64,000 nucleotides of DNA from Streptomyces sp. TRM68416 (lineage in GTDB: Bacteria; Actinomycetota; Actinomycetes; Streptomycetales; Streptomycetaceae). Shown here one piece after another: positions 8,883 through 16,954 of the stretch. Every line of letters begins with the position of its first letter. Position 1 is the first letter of the stretch. The DNA lies in the NCBI RefSeq assembly GCF_014596915.1, contig NZ_JACVWU010000009.1, forward strand, positions 1 to 64,000, given 5' to 3'. The notes beneath the pieces are model-generated. The model was given only the letters and a program-made list of their open reading frames with translations, did not search any database and had not been told where the DNA came from. The position numbers and the translations under genes were made by a program.

Positions 8883-9530
8883 ATGACAGGACAAGTGCGT
8901 ACCGTCGACGGCCGCGTGGCCGGCCGGCGTGGGCAGGCGACGCGGCAGAAGCTGCTGGACTGCCTCAGCGAGATGCTCAGCTCCTCTCCCTACCGGGACG
9001 TCAAAGTCATCGATGTCGCCCGGAAGGCGGGCACTTCGCCCGCCACCTTCTACCAGTACTTCCCGGACGTCGAGGGCGCCGTCCTGGAGATCGCCGAGCA
9101 AATGGCCGCCGAGGGCGCCGGGTTGACCGAGGTGGTCGCCGGGCGCAGCTGGGTCGGCAAGGCCGGCTGGCAGACCGCTCAGGAACTCGTCGACGGATTC
9201 CTGGAGTTCTGGCGCAGGAACGAGGCGATCCTGCGCGTGGTCGACCTCGGGGCGGCCGAGGGCGACAAGCGCTTCTACAAGATCCGCATGAAGATCCTGA
9301 ACTCGGTGAACAACTCCCTCGCGGACGCGGTGGCGGAGTTGCAGTCCAAGGGCCGGGTCGACAAGGACGTCAACCCGGCGGCCGTGGCGGGTTCGCTCGT
9401 CGCGATGCTCGCGGCGGTGGCCTCGCACCAGAAGGGCTTCCAGAGCTGGGGCGTCAAGCAGGCCGAACTCAAGCCGAACCTGGCGCTGTTGGTGCACCTG
9501 GGCGTGACGGGCAAGAAGCCGACGAAGTAA
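8883..9530 (+). CDS. TetR-family regulator, candidate master repressor of the catabolic genes
   Basis: A 215-residue TetR protein. The helix-turn-helix is at about 20-70 (DVKVIDVARKAGTSPATFYQYFPD), followed by an all-helical ligand domain rich in aromatic and aliphatic residues. It is divergent from the kbpA-like gene and sits between the two halves of the catabolic gene set. Its own promoter region shows no CTGAC-N5-GTCAG site, but TAAGCT lies exactly 6 bases before the ATG, suggesting a leaderless mRNA. A role as the reader of the ten operators is inference from proximity and family. The other TetR in the window (58.5 kb) belongs to a different operon. A perfect 10-bp stem follows the stop codon. 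Confidence 0.88.
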   Translation: MTGQVRTVDGRVAGRRGQATRQKLLDCLSEMLSSSPYRDVKVIDVARKAGTSPATFYQYFPDVEGAVLEIAEQMAAEGAGLTEVVAGRSWVGKAGWQTAQELVDGFLEFWRRNEAILRVVDLGAAEGDKRFYKIRMKILNSVNNSLADAVAELQSKGRVDKDVNPAAVAGSLVAMLAAVASHQKGFQSWGVKQAELKPNLALLVHLGVTGKKPTK

Positions 9531-9565
9531 CGTCCCCGGCTTCTCCGGTCCCGCAAGTCCTGTCT

Positions 9566-9603
9566 GGCAGGCGGCTGTTCACTCATGTGGGCGGCCGCCT
9601 GCC
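9566..9603. terminator. Bidirectional hairpin between converging genes
   Basis: A perfect 10-bp stem (GGCAGGCGGC / GCCGCCTGCC) with an 18-base loop lies between the tetR stop at 9530 and the Lrp gene stop at 9607. It can serve both strands. There is no U tract, as is common in Streptomyces. Confidence 0.65.
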
Positions 9604-9606
9604 GTG

Positions 9607-10059
9607 CTATGCGGGCAGCGGACGGTCCTTGACGACGTGCTTCATCACCAGCGTCGAGGTCAGCCGCTGCACGCCCGGCAGCGCGGCGAGCCGTTCGTCG
9701 TACAGGCGCTGGAAGGCGGCGAGGTCGGCGGTGGCCACCCGCAGCAGGTAGTCGGGTTCGCCGAAGAGCCGCTCCGCCTCCAGTACGTGGGGGATGTCCG
9801 CGAGGGCCCGCTCGAACTCGGCGACCGTGTCCCGGTCCTCCTGCCGCATGGAGACGAAGACCAGCGCCTCGAAGGTCAGCCCGACGGCGGCCGGTTCCAC
9901 GACGGCCCGGTATCCGCTGATCGCGCCCGACCGCTCCAGCTCCCGCAGCCGCCGGTGGCACGGCGAGACACTCAGCCGCACCCGCGCGGCGAGTTCGGTC
10001 ACGGTCAGCCGCCCGTCCTGCTGAAGCTCGGCAAGGATTTTCCGGTCCACGTCGTCCAT
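9607..10059 (-). CDS. Lrp/AsnC-family transcriptional regulator
   Basis: A 150-residue regulator with an N-terminal winged helix-turn-helix (MDDVDRKILAELQQDGRLTVTELAARVRLS) and a C-terminal RAM/ACT-like domain that binds amino acids (about 70-145, with FGEPDYLLRVATAD). It is divergent from a LysE-type exporter with an 82-bp shared gap, the usual layout for a feed-forward amino-acid exporter switch. ATG at 10059 begins exactly at the family N terminus; the frame is open further upstream into the exporter region but without family similarity. Confidence 0.92.
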   Translation of the reverse strand: MDDVDRKILAELQQDGRLTVTELAARVRLSVSPCHRRLRELERSGAISGYRAVVEPAAVGLTFEALVFVSMRQEDRDTVAEFERALADIPHVLEAERLFGEPDYLLRVATADLAAFQRLYDERLAALPGVQRLTSTLVMKHVVKDRPLPA

Positions 10060-10141
10060 GGGGTAGATCTTCCCCTGAAATCGCTGGTAGAGGGCAAATT
10101 CCGGGAACACTTTCGGGCCATTCACGCCTAATGTCCCCTCC

Positions 10142-10762
10142 ATGGACTCCGCGACCCTCCTCTCCTTCCTCGCCATCGACCTGCTGCTGGTCTGCGTACC
10201 GGGCGCCGACTGGGCGTACGCGATCTCCGCCGGTCTGCGCGGCGGCTCGGTGGCGGCGGCCGTGAGCGGCCTGGTCAGTGGGTACGCCCTGCACACGGTG
10301 CTGGCGGCGGCGGGTCTCGCGGTCCTGGTGGCGGGTTCGCCGACGCTGCTCACCGCGCTGACGGTGGCGGGGGCCGGGTATCTGGTGTGGCTGGGGTGGG
10401 GGGTGCTGCGGCGGCCGGGGGTGCCCGGGGCCGGGGAGAGGGTCCAGACGAGTGGCGTACGGGTCTTCCTGCGCGGGGCCACGATCAGCGGCATGAACCC
10501 GAAGGGGCTGCTGCTCTACCTCTCCGTACTGCCGCAGTTCCTGACGACGAGGGGCGACCACCTCCCCGTAGCCCTCCAGACCACCGTCCTCGGCCTGCTC
10601 CACATGGCGTGCTGCGCGGCCGTCTATCTGGCGGTGGGCGTCGGGGCCCGCGCGGTCCTCGGCGCCCGCCCGGCCGCGGCGCGTGCGGTCACCCGCACCT
10701 CGGGCGCGGCGATGCTGGGAATCGGCGCGTTCCTGCTGGTCCAGCGCCTGGCGACGCTGTGA
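10142..10762 (+). CDS. LysE/RhtB-family amino-acid exporter
   Basis: A 206-residue inner-membrane protein with about six hydrophobic helices. It carries the LysE/RhtB signatures (CVPGADWAYAISAGLRGG near the N terminus; MNPKGLLLYLSVLPQF in the middle). It should export an amino acid or homoserine-type compound sensed by the divergent Lrp regulator. No Shine-Dalgarno is present: TAATGT at 10129-10134 lies 7 bases before the ATG, so the mRNA is probably leaderless. The gene converges on the nitroreductase-like gene with a GC-rich hairpin between. Confidence 0.92.
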   Translation: MDSATLLSFLAIDLLLVCVPGADWAYAISAGLRGGSVAAAVSGLVSGYALHTVLAAAGLAVLVAGSPTLLTALTVAGAGYLVWLGWGVLRRPGVPGAGERVQTSGVRVFLRGATISGMNPKGLLLYLSVLPQFLTTRGDHLPVALQTTVLGLLHMACCAAVYLAVGVGARAVLGARPAAARAVTRTSGAAMLGIGAFLLVQRLATL

Positions 10763-10767
10763 GCGGC

Positions 10768-10800
10768 GGCCGGGCGCCGGCCACCGCCCGCGGCCCGGCC
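10768..10800. terminator. GC-rich hairpin between converging genes
   Basis: An 8-bp perfect stem (GGCCGGGC / GCCCGGCC) with a 17-base loop that can fold further. It lies between the LysE-type gene stop (10762) and the nitroreductase-type gene stop (10805). Confidence 0.55.
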
Positions 10801-10804
10801 TTCG

Positions 10805-11278
10805 CTACGGCCTCCGCACGATCCTGAACAGCCGTATCTCCCGCTCCACCCGCGCCTGGTACGTGGCATACGGCGGCCAGAAGGCCAGGACCGCCTTCCA
10901 GGCCGCCGCGCGTTCCTCTCCGGTGAGGAGACGGGCGGTCACCGGGATGTCCTCGCCCTTCCAGTTGATCTCGGCGTCGGGATGGGCGAGCAGGTTGGCG
11001 GTCCAGGCGGGGTGGCCGGTGCGGCCGAAGTTGGAGCCGACGAGGATCCAGCTGCCGCCGCCCTCCTCCGGCATGCAGGCGAGCGGTGTACGGCGGGGCA
11101 GTCCGCTGCGGGCGCCGGTCGCGGTCAGCACCACGCCGGGCAGCATCTGGGCGCTGAGCAGCACCTTCCCGCGGGTGAGCCGGTGGACGGCCCGGTCGAG
11201 GGCGGGGATGACGTACGGGGCCACCTTGGCGAAACCGCGCGTCGACGACACCTTCTGCACCACCCGTACGCCGATCAC
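10805..11278 (-). CDS. Deazaflavin (F420)-dependent nitroreductase-family protein
   Basis: A 157-residue split-beta-barrel protein of the DUF385/Ddn family. The features are LTATGARSGLPRRTPLACMPE, SNFGRTGHPAWTANLLAHPDAEI and a C-terminal FWPPYATYQARVEREIRLFRI. Such proteins use F420H2 to reduce unsaturated or nitro compounds, or bind quinones at the membrane. The GTG start at 11278 overlaps the stop of the acyl-CoA dehydrogenase gene by four bases, so both are one transcript under the operator at 12469. In the catabolic setting it could reduce a double bond in a ring, which is inference. Confidence 0.85.
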   Translation of the reverse strand: MIGVRVVQKVSSTRGFAKVAPYVIPALDRAVHRLTRGKVLLSAQMLPGVVLTATGARSGLPRRTPLACMPEEGGGSWILVGSNFGRTGHPAWTANLLAHPDAEINWKGEDIPVTARLLTGEERAAAWKAVLAFWPPYATYQARVEREIRLFRIVRRP

Positions 11279-12447
11279 ACCGCCACCTCCGGCGCCAGGA
11301 AGAGCCGCGCCGCGTCCGCCGCGTGGGCCCGCAGCCGGTGCACGGGTCCGAACAGCAGCTCGTCCCCGGCGGCCCGCTTGAAGTACAGGTGGGCCTGGTG
11401 CTCCCAGGTGAACCCGATGCCGCCGTGCAGCTGGATCGCCTCGCCGGCGGCGGTGCGCAGCGCCTGGAGCGCCTGGGCGAGGGCGAGCCCGCCGACGGTT
11501 TCGCGGTGGGCGGTGGCCCAGGCGGCGTAGTAGGCGGCGGAGCGGGCGGCCTGCACCTGGACGTAGACGTCGGCCAGCCGGTGCTTGACGGCCTGGAAGG
11601 ACCCGACCGGCCGCCCGAACTGCTCGCGCTGCTTCACGTACTCGACGGTCAGCTCCAGTGCCCGGTCGGCGGCGCCGACGGCCTCGCAGGCGAGCACGGC
11701 GGCGGCGGTGTTCCCGAGGCGGGCGAGGGCGCCGGGCACGTCCGCGCCCTCCTCGCCCAGCAGCTCGGCCTGGACGTCCCGTAGTTGGAGGCGGGCCCGG
11801 GGGCGGGTGGCGTCGAGGGCGGTCTGCCGTGCCCGGACCAGCCCTTCCGCGTCCCCCGGGACGAGGAAGAGGTCGGTGCGGGACCGGGCGAACCCCCCGC
11901 TGTGGGCGGCGACGAGCAGGAGCTGCGCGCTGTGCCCGTCGAGGACGTGCGTGACCTCCCCGTAGAGTCGCCAGCCGTCCCCCGCGCGCCGGGCCTGTAC
12001 GCCTCCGGCCCGCCCGCCGCCGGCCCAGTCGCCGCGGTTGTCGCAGGTGAGGGCGAGGGCGGTGGCGGGTGCGGCGAGGGCGGCGGTGAGGGTGCCCGCG
12101 GCGATCCGGGGCAGCAGGTCGGCCCGCTGGGCGTCGGTGCCGAGGGCGAGGATCAGCGGGGCGGCGAGGACGGCGGTGGCGAGCAGCGGGGTCGGTGCGA
12201 GGGTGCGGCCCGTCTCCTCGCAGGCGAGGGCGAGTTCGGTGGCGGAGCAGCCGACTCCGCCGTAGGCCTCGGGGAGGGCGAGTCCGGGCAGGCCGAGTTG
12301 TTCGGCGAGGGCGGTCCACAGGGCGGGGTCGTGCCCGGCCGGGGTGTCGAGGGCGGCCCGCACTTCCTCCGGTCCGGACCGCTTGTGCAGCAGTTCGCGC
12401 AGGGTACGGCGGATCTCGTCCTGTTCGGCGGTGAAGCCGGCGTCCAT
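11275..12447 (-). CDS. Acyl-CoA dehydrogenase (FadE, beta-subunit-like)
   Basis: A 390-residue FAD enzyme of the acyl-CoA dehydrogenase family that should insert an alpha,beta double bond. It has the N-terminal helical domain, LALPEAYGGVGCSATELALACEE, REQFGRPVGSFQAVKHRLAD and QLHGGIGFTWEHQAHLYFKRA. That last motif is typical of the second subunit of the alpha2beta2 FadE enzymes used on bulky substrates. ATG at 12447 has GGAAGGGG upstream. The gene is divergent from the second thiolase-like gene with one operator between. Its partner could be the alpha-like gene at 27651, which is not adjacent; this pairing is inference. Confidence 0.9.
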   Translation of the reverse strand: MDAGFTAEQDEIRRTLRELLHKRSGPEEVRAALDTPAGHDPALWTALAEQLGLPGLALPEAYGGVGCSATELALACEETGRTLAPTPLLATAVLAAPLILALGTDAQRADLLPRIAAGTLTAALAAPATALALTCDNRGDWAGGGRAGGVQARRAGDGWRLYGEVTHVLDGHSAQLLLVAAHSGGFARSRTDLFLVPGDAEGLVRARQTALDATRPRARLQLRDVQAELLGEEGADVPGALARLGNTAAAVLACEAVGAADRALELTVEYVKQREQFGRPVGSFQAVKHRLADVYVQVQAARSAAYYAAWATAHRETVGGLALAQALQALRTAAGEAIQLHGGIGFTWEHQAHLYFKRAAGDELLFGPVHRLRAHAADAARLFLAPEVAV

Positions 12448-12468
12448 CGCTACCCCTTCCCTCCAGAT

Positions 12469-12483
12469 CTGACGGTCCGTCAT
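12469..12483. promoter_or_regulatory. Operator copy 3, CTGACGGTCCGTCAT
   Basis: This copy matches the 15-bp palindrome at 14 positions. It lies 22 bp before the acyl-CoA dehydrogenase start and 45 bp before the thiolase-like start. On the minus strand TAATAT abuts it, a near-ideal -10. Confidence 0.72.
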
Positions 12484-12527
12484 ATTAGGAGTCCCGGATC
12501 CAGTTGCCCAGAGGGATGAGGCCTGTC

Positions 12528-13679
12528 ATGAGTGCCGGACACCGGAAAGTCGCCGTGGTCGGCGTCGCCCTCTCCGACTGCGGCCGGGTGGACGACGCCA
12601 CCGCCTACGCCCTGCACGCCCAGGCAGCCCGCCGGGCACTGGCGGACGCGGGGCTGGAGCTGCGGCACGTCGACGGGTTCGCGTCGGCCGGTCTCGGCAC
12701 CCTCGCGCCCGTGGAGGTGGCCGAGTACCTGGGGCTGCGCCCGACCTGGGTCGACTCCACCTCGGTGGGCGGCTCGACCTGGGAGGTGATGGCCGCCCAC
12801 GCGGCCGACGCGATCGCCGCCGGGCACGCCAACGCGGTCCTGCTGGCCTACGGCTCGACCGCCCGCGCCGACATCAGGGCGGGCCGGCGGACCGGGAACC
12901 TCTCCTTCGGCGCCCGCGGCCCGCTCCAGTTCGAGGTCCCCTACGGCCACACCCTCGTCGCCAAGTACGCGATGGCCGCCCGCCGCCACATGCACGAACA
13001 CGGCACCACCATCGAGCAGTTGGCCCAGGTCGCGGTGCAGGCTCGGGAGTACGCGGCGCTGAACCCGGAGGCCATGTTCCGGGAGCCGGTCACCGTCGAC
13101 GACGTGCTGTCCGGCCCGATGATCGCGGACCCCTTCACCAAGCTGCACTGCTGCATCCGCTCCGACGGCGGGGCGGCGGTGCTGCTCGCGGCGGAGGAGT
13201 ACGTACGGGACTGCCGCACCCGGCCCGTGTGGATCCTCGGCACCGGCGAGCACGTCTCGCACGCCGCGATGTCCGAGTGGCCGGACTTCACGGTGTCCCC
13301 GGCGGCCGTGAGCGGGCCGCTGGCGTTCCGGCGGGCGGGGGTGCGGCCGGAGGAGATCGACTTCGCGCAGATCTACGACGCGTTCACCTACATGACCCTG
13401 GTGACGCTGGAGGACCTCGGGTTCTGCAAGAAGGGCGAGGGCGGGGCGTACGTGGCGGCCCGCGCGCTGCCGGTCAACACGGACGGCGGCGGCCTGTCGG
13501 CCCAGCACCCCGGGATGCGCGGGCTGTTCCTGCTGGTGGAGGCGGTGCGGCAACTGCGGGGCGAGGGCGGGGCGCGGCAAGTGCGCGGGCGGGACGGTGA
13601 GCTGCCCCGGTTGGGCGTCGCGTGCGGCACCGGGGGGTGGTTCTGCTCGGCGGGGACGGTGGTGCTGGGCCGGGACTGA
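12528..13679 (+). CDS. Thiolase-superfamily (SCP-x/lipid-transfer type) protein
   Basis: A 383-residue paralogue of the Ltp2-like protein at 2420. It keeps Y283 in FAQIYDAFTY but has H327 in LSAQHPGMRG where the aldolase has the second tyrosine. In the region of the thiolase nucleophile it reads SVGGSTWEV with no cysteine. It therefore fits neither a classic thiolase nor Ltp2 cleanly. The adjacent DUF35 seen in the first cluster is absent; the nearest stand-alone DUF35 is at 16562. ATG at 12528 was chosen because GAGG lies upstream; a TTG at 12504 is less likely. It is probably co-regulated with the divergent dehydrogenase. Confidence 0.85.
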   Translation: MSAGHRKVAVVGVALSDCGRVDDATAYALHAQAARRALADAGLELRHVDGFASAGLGTLAPVEVAEYLGLRPTWVDSTSVGGSTWEVMAAHAADAIAAGHANAVLLAYGSTARADIRAGRRTGNLSFGARGPLQFEVPYGHTLVAKYAMAARRHMHEHGTTIEQLAQVAVQAREYAALNPEAMFREPVTVDDVLSGPMIADPFTKLHCCIRSDGGAAVLLAAEEYVRDCRTRPVWILGTGEHVSHAAMSEWPDFTVSPAAVSGPLAFRRAGVRPEEIDFAQIYDAFTYMTLVTLEDLGFCKKGEGGAYVAARALPVNTDGGGLSAQHPGMRGLFLLVEAVRQLRGEGGARQVRGRDGELPRLGVACGTGGWFCSAGTVVLGRD

Positions 13680-13795
13680 GCAGGGGGCCGACCCGGTACG
13701 CCCGTCGGGGCCCTGGGGGTGGGGCCGGGAACGCCTGCGCCCGGGTGGGCGTTGTGAGGTTCAGCCGGACTGTCGATGTGGACTGGGAGACCGAG

Positions 13796-14221
13796 ATGGC
13801 CCTGAACCGCGAAGAACGTTCCGCATTCCTGGCCGAGCCGCACGTGGCGGCGCTGTCGGTGGACGCGGGAGCCGGGCGCGCCCCGCTCACCGTGCCCATC
13901 TGGTACCAGGTCGAGCCCGACGGCACCGTGTGGATCATGACCGGACTGGACTCCCGCAAGCACCGGCTGATCAGCGCCGCGGGACGGTTCACGCTGATGG
14001 TGGACCGGCTGGAGCCGACGATCCGGTACGTGTCGGTGGAGGGGCCGGTCATCGGGACCGAACCGGCCTCGATCGAGCAGCTCAGGGAGATGTCCGCGCG
14101 CTATCTGCCCGCCGAGAAGGTGGACGGGTACGTCGACTTCGCGTGGAAGAACCACGGGGAGCAGGTGGTCGTACGGATGCGTCCGGAGCGTTGGGTCTCG
14201 TCCGACCTGGGAAGCGTCTGA
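13796..14221 (+). CDS. Pyridoxamine 5'-phosphate oxidase-fold (F420/FMN) oxidoreductase
   Basis: A 141-residue split-barrel flavoprotein: MALNREERSAFLAEPHVAALSVD, PIWYQVEPDGTVWIMTG, SRKHRLISAAGRFTLMVD. It resembles F420-dependent PPOX-family reductases or FMN-binding proteins of unknown substrate. ATG at 13796 is preceded by GGGAGA. It stands 116 bp after the thiolase-like gene and 10 bp before another PNPOx-fold gene, so the two may be co-transcribed. Nothing in the sequence fixes the substrate. Confidence 0.82.
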   Translation: MALNREERSAFLAEPHVAALSVDAGAGRAPLTVPIWYQVEPDGTVWIMTGLDSRKHRLISAAGRFTLMVDRLEPTIRYVSVEGPVIGTEPASIEQLREMSARYLPAEKVDGYVDFAWKNHGEQVVVRMRPERWVSSDLGSV

Positions 14222-14231
14222 CAATCACCGT

Positions 14232-14897
14232 ATGGGAACGGATCTTCATGAGCTGCTGAGGTCGCTGCGGGTGTGGGACCCGGAGGTGACCGCGCTGCCG
14301 CCCTTCGACCCGGCGGCGGCCCCGGCGGAGCCGCTGGCGCTGTTCACGGCGTGGTTCGCCGAGGCGGTGGCGGCGGGCCAGCCGGAGCCGCACACCATGT
14401 CGCTCGCGACGACGGACGCCGACGGCCTGCCGGACGTGCGGACGGTGATGCTGCACGGCGCCGACGCGGACGGCTGGTCGTTCGCGACGCATGTGACGAG
14501 CAGGAAGGGCCGCCAGCTCACCGCCCGCCCGTACGCGGCCCTCGGCTTCTACTGGCCGGCGCAGGGCCGCCAGGTGCGGCTGCGGGGGCCGGTCACGGCG
14601 GCGCCGTCCGCGGAGAGCCAGGCCGACCTGCACGCCCGCTCCACGGGTGCGCTGGCGGCCGCCCTGACCGGCCGGCAGAGCGAGGTGCTGGGCTCGGTGG
14701 AGGAGCTGCGGGCGGCGTCGGAGGCGGCCTGGGCGCGCGCCGGGAGCGACCCGGACGCACCGGTCCCGACCTGGACCCTCTACCACCTGCGCCCGCAGGA
14801 GGTGGAGTTCTTCCAGGGCGACGCCGCGCGCAGACACGTACGGCTGAACTACCGGCGCACGGAGGGAGGCTGGGAGCGGGAGCTGCTCTGGCCCTGA
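14232..14897 (+). CDS. PdxH-like pyridox(am)ine phosphate oxidase-family protein
   Basis: A 221-residue FMN-binding split-barrel protein with the PdxH layout: MSLATTDADGLPDVRTVMLHGAD, TSRKGRQLTARPYAALGFYWPAQGRQVRLRGPV, and a C-terminal dimerisation part ending in RLNYRRTEGGWERELLWP. It differs from the true pdxH at 57889 (no PHGSQLGAWAS segment), so it is more likely a paralogue with another substrate. The neighbour 10 bp upstream has the same fold. Confidence 0.8.
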   Translation: MGTDLHELLRSLRVWDPEVTALPPFDPAAAPAEPLALFTAWFAEAVAAGQPEPHTMSLATTDADGLPDVRTVMLHGADADGWSFATHVTSRKGRQLTARPYAALGFYWPAQGRQVRLRGPVTAAPSAESQADLHARSTGALAAALTGRQSEVLGSVEELRAASEAAWARAGSDPDAPVPTWTLYHLRPQEVEFFQGDAARRHVRLNYRRTEGGWERELLWP

Positions 14898-14907
14898 CGC
14901 CGCCCGG

Positions 14908-15780
14908 CTAGGAGGCCGTGCCGCCCCGGTAGTCGTAGACCTCGAAGTCGGCCACCGCGCGGTAGCCGAGGCGCTGGTACAGGCCGTTGCTGGTCGGGTT
15001 GGAGAGGTCCGTGAACAGCAGGACCTCCTCGGCGCCGGCGCGCAGGGCGGCGCGGCTGATCTCGACCGTCACGGCACCGGCGTAGCCGTGTCCGCGCAGG
15101 TGCGCCGGGGTGTAGACGGGAGCGACCCGGACCTGGCCGGCGACCATCGGGGTCACTCCGGCCATGGAGACGGGCGTGCCGTCGGGGCCCTCCCAGAAGG
15201 CGATGCCACCGGAGGCGATCTTCTGGTCCGCCCAGGTCTCGGGGTCCGCCGAGGACAGTTCGCCCACGCTCTCGACGTACTCGCCGTACCAGCGCACCAG
15301 TTGGTCCCGGTCCTTCTCGTTCGCCATCCTCGCCCGACCCGGCGGGACCGGCTGGGGCATGGTCAACGTGCCGAGGCGGTAGAGCCGTTGACGCTGACGC
15401 AGGGTCGCGGTCGCGCCGGTGTGGCGCTGCCAGGAGGTGTTGAAGGCGGCCGCCGTCTCGCGGGTGCCGATCAGGCCCGGCACCGGCTGGCCGGAGGCGA
15501 CCAGGTGGGCGGCGAGGGCGTCGGTCTCGTCGGCGGTGAGGGGGGTGACGTTCAGCCGGAAGGGCGGGGTGCGGAAGTAGGCGCCGCGCACCTGCCCGTC
15601 CCGTTCCATCACGCCGAAGACGGGCGCGCCGTCGCCGTAGGCGCGCAGGCCGCGTGCCCGCAGCGTCTCCGTCACCGTCAGGGCGACAGTGTGCAGATCG
15701 GGCCTTGACCGCAGGAATCCTCCCGCGTGGGCGAGGAAGTGTTCGAGGTCTTCCGTGACGTACCAGTCGTCCGAGCGCAT
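14908..15780 (-). CDS. GNAT-family N-acetyltransferase
   Basis: A 290-residue acetyl-CoA-dependent acyltransferase. The N-terminal half (to about 150) is a degenerate domain; the C-terminal GNAT domain has the acetyl-CoA loop VYTPAHLRGHGYAGAVTVEISRAAL and the beta5 region VLLFTDLSNPTSNGLYQRLGYRAV. The substrate is unknown. It converges on the PNPOx-like gene with a 10-bp gap and is not obviously part of the catabolic set. No operator lies near its start. Confidence 0.85.
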   Translation of the reverse strand: MRSDDWYVTEDLEHFLAHAGGFLRSRPDLHTVALTVTETLRARGLRAYGDGAPVFGVMERDGQVRGAYFRTPPFRLNVTPLTADETDALAAHLVASGQPVPGLIGTRETAAAFNTSWQRHTGATATLRQRQRLYRLGTLTMPQPVPPGRARMANEKDRDQLVRWYGEYVESVGELSSADPETWADQKIASGGIAFWEGPDGTPVSMAGVTPMVAGQVRVAPVYTPAHLRGHGYAGAVTVEISRAALRAGAEEVLLFTDLSNPTSNGLYQRLGYRAVADFEVYDYRGGTAS

Positions 15781-15862
15781 GTCTCATGATCCCGCGTCTG
15801 TACGGGAGTTGGCCACCGTTATCGCGAGTGAACGCACGGTCGTCACGTAGACGCCTTCTCCT

Positions 15863-16477
15863 TCATACCGCGTCCGGCGGCTCCGGGTCACCGGCGAGGC
15901 GCGCGTGCAGGTGCATGTCCCGGTACGCGTCGTGCCGCCCCGCCTCCCACATCGCGCCGCGCAGGGTCCCCTCGTAACGGAAACCGCAGCGCTCGGCGAT
16001 GCGACAGGAGGCGTCGTGGCCGACGGCGTGGTCCAGTTCCAGGCGGTGCAGGTGCAGTCCCGGGTCGCCGAGGGCCCAGGGGGCCACCAGGGCGAGCGCG
16101 CGGGTGGCGACGCGGTGGCCGCGCGCCTCGGGCAGGACCCAGTAGCCGACGCGGCCGGAGCGCATCACGCGGTTGATGAGGTTGACGCCGATGTGCCCGA
16201 GCGGACGGCCGGTCTCCCCGTCGGTGATGCAGTACGGCGCCGACGTCCCCTCCGCCGCACTGCGCGCCGAGCCCAGCAGCGACTCGCGCGCGCTGTCGAG
16301 GTCCCTGGTGATGACGAGCGGCGTGTTCCAGCGTTGGAACTCCGGGTCGGTGCGCCCGCGCAGCCAGGCGTCGACGTCCGTCTGCGACCCCGCATCCCAG
16401 GGGCGCAGTCGCAGCCCGTGTCCGTGCAGTTCGGGGAGGGGCGGGGCCGGGGGGCTGTCGTGGTCCAGGCGCGTCAT
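15863..16477 (-). CDS. GNAT-family acetyltransferase (RimJ/RimL-like)
   Basis: A 204-residue acetyltransferase of the RimJ/RimL type, which acetylates N-terminal or side-chain amines. Visible motifs are LHGHGLRLRPWDAGS, GRPLGHIGVNLI, GYWVLPEARGHRVATRALALVAPWALGDPGLHRLELDH-like stretches, and CRIAERCGFRYEGTLRG near the C terminus. ATG at 16477. It is followed by the other GNAT gene on the same strand after an 82-bp gap. The substrate is not predictable. Confidence 0.88.
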   Translation of the reverse strand: MTRLDHDSPPAPPLPELHGHGLRLRPWDAGSQTDVDAWLRGRTDPEFQRWNTPLVITRDLDSARESLLGSARSAAEGTSAPYCITDGETGRPLGHIGVNLINRVMRSGRVGYWVLPEARGHRVATRALALVAPWALGDPGLHLHRLELDHAVGHDASCRIAERCGFRYEGTLRGAMWEAGRHDAYRDMHLHARLAGDPEPPDAV

Positions 16478-16561
16478 GGGGCCATTGAAACCGGGGATCG
16501 GCGGTGCCGCTCGTTCCGGTTGCGGCTGGGGGGCGGGGGCTTCTTGTTTCCCCCGCTGCGG

Positions 16562-16954
16562 TCACCCTCGCACCCGGAACACCGGCATCCCCTCCCGGAA
16601 GGTTGCCTCCAGGTCCATCCCGGCCCGCAGCTCCTCCCCCGCACTCCCGACGATCTCCGTCATCATCCGCGGCCCCTCCGCGAGGTCGACCACGGCGGCG
16701 ACGTACGGAGTGCGCCGGTCGAAGGGCGGGAGGTCGTTGCGGTGGACGACGGACCAGGTGTAGAGGGTGGCGTGGCCGCTGGCGGTCTCCCAGGTGACGT
16801 CCTCGCTCCAGCAGTGCGGGCAGAACTCTCGGGGGTAGTGGTGGGCGCGCCCGCAGGCGCCGCAGCGGCGGATGAGCAGGCGGCCGTCGGCCGCCGCGTC
16901 CCAGTACGGCCGGGTGAAGGCGTCCGGTTCCGGGAGGTCGTGGCGGCCGTCCAT
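16562..16954 (-). CDS. Second Zn-ribbon OB-fold (DUF35) protein
   Basis: A 130-residue DUF35 protein with CGACG and CPHC zinc-binding pairs (about residues 32-48), then the OB-fold (TLYTWSVVHRND, PYVAAVVDLAEGPRMMTEIVG). Its ATG overlaps the stop of the DoxX-type gene by four bases. It is the only other DUF35 in the window, so it may partner the thiolase-like protein at 12528, which lacks an adjacent one. That pairing is inference; operator copy 4 upstream would regulate it together with doxX. Confidence 0.88.
   Translation of the reverse strand: MDGRHDLPEPDAFTRPYWDAAADGRLLIRRCGACGRAHHYPREFCPHCWSEDVTWETASGHATLYTWSVVHRNDLPPFDRRTPYVAAVVDLAEGPRMMTEIVGSAGEELRAGMDLEATFREGMPVFRVRG

Noticed and set aside
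5302..8886. A 1194-codon plus-strand frame opposite afsK and the kbpA-like gene
   Set aside because: It is a high-GC shadow: the opposite strand holds clear kinase and VOC domains, and this frame has no domain or ribosome site.
8876..8890. Possible operator at the tetR start (CTGACGGCATGACAG)
   Set aside because: The right arm is GACAG rather than GTCAG and the site is not palindromic in the required sense.
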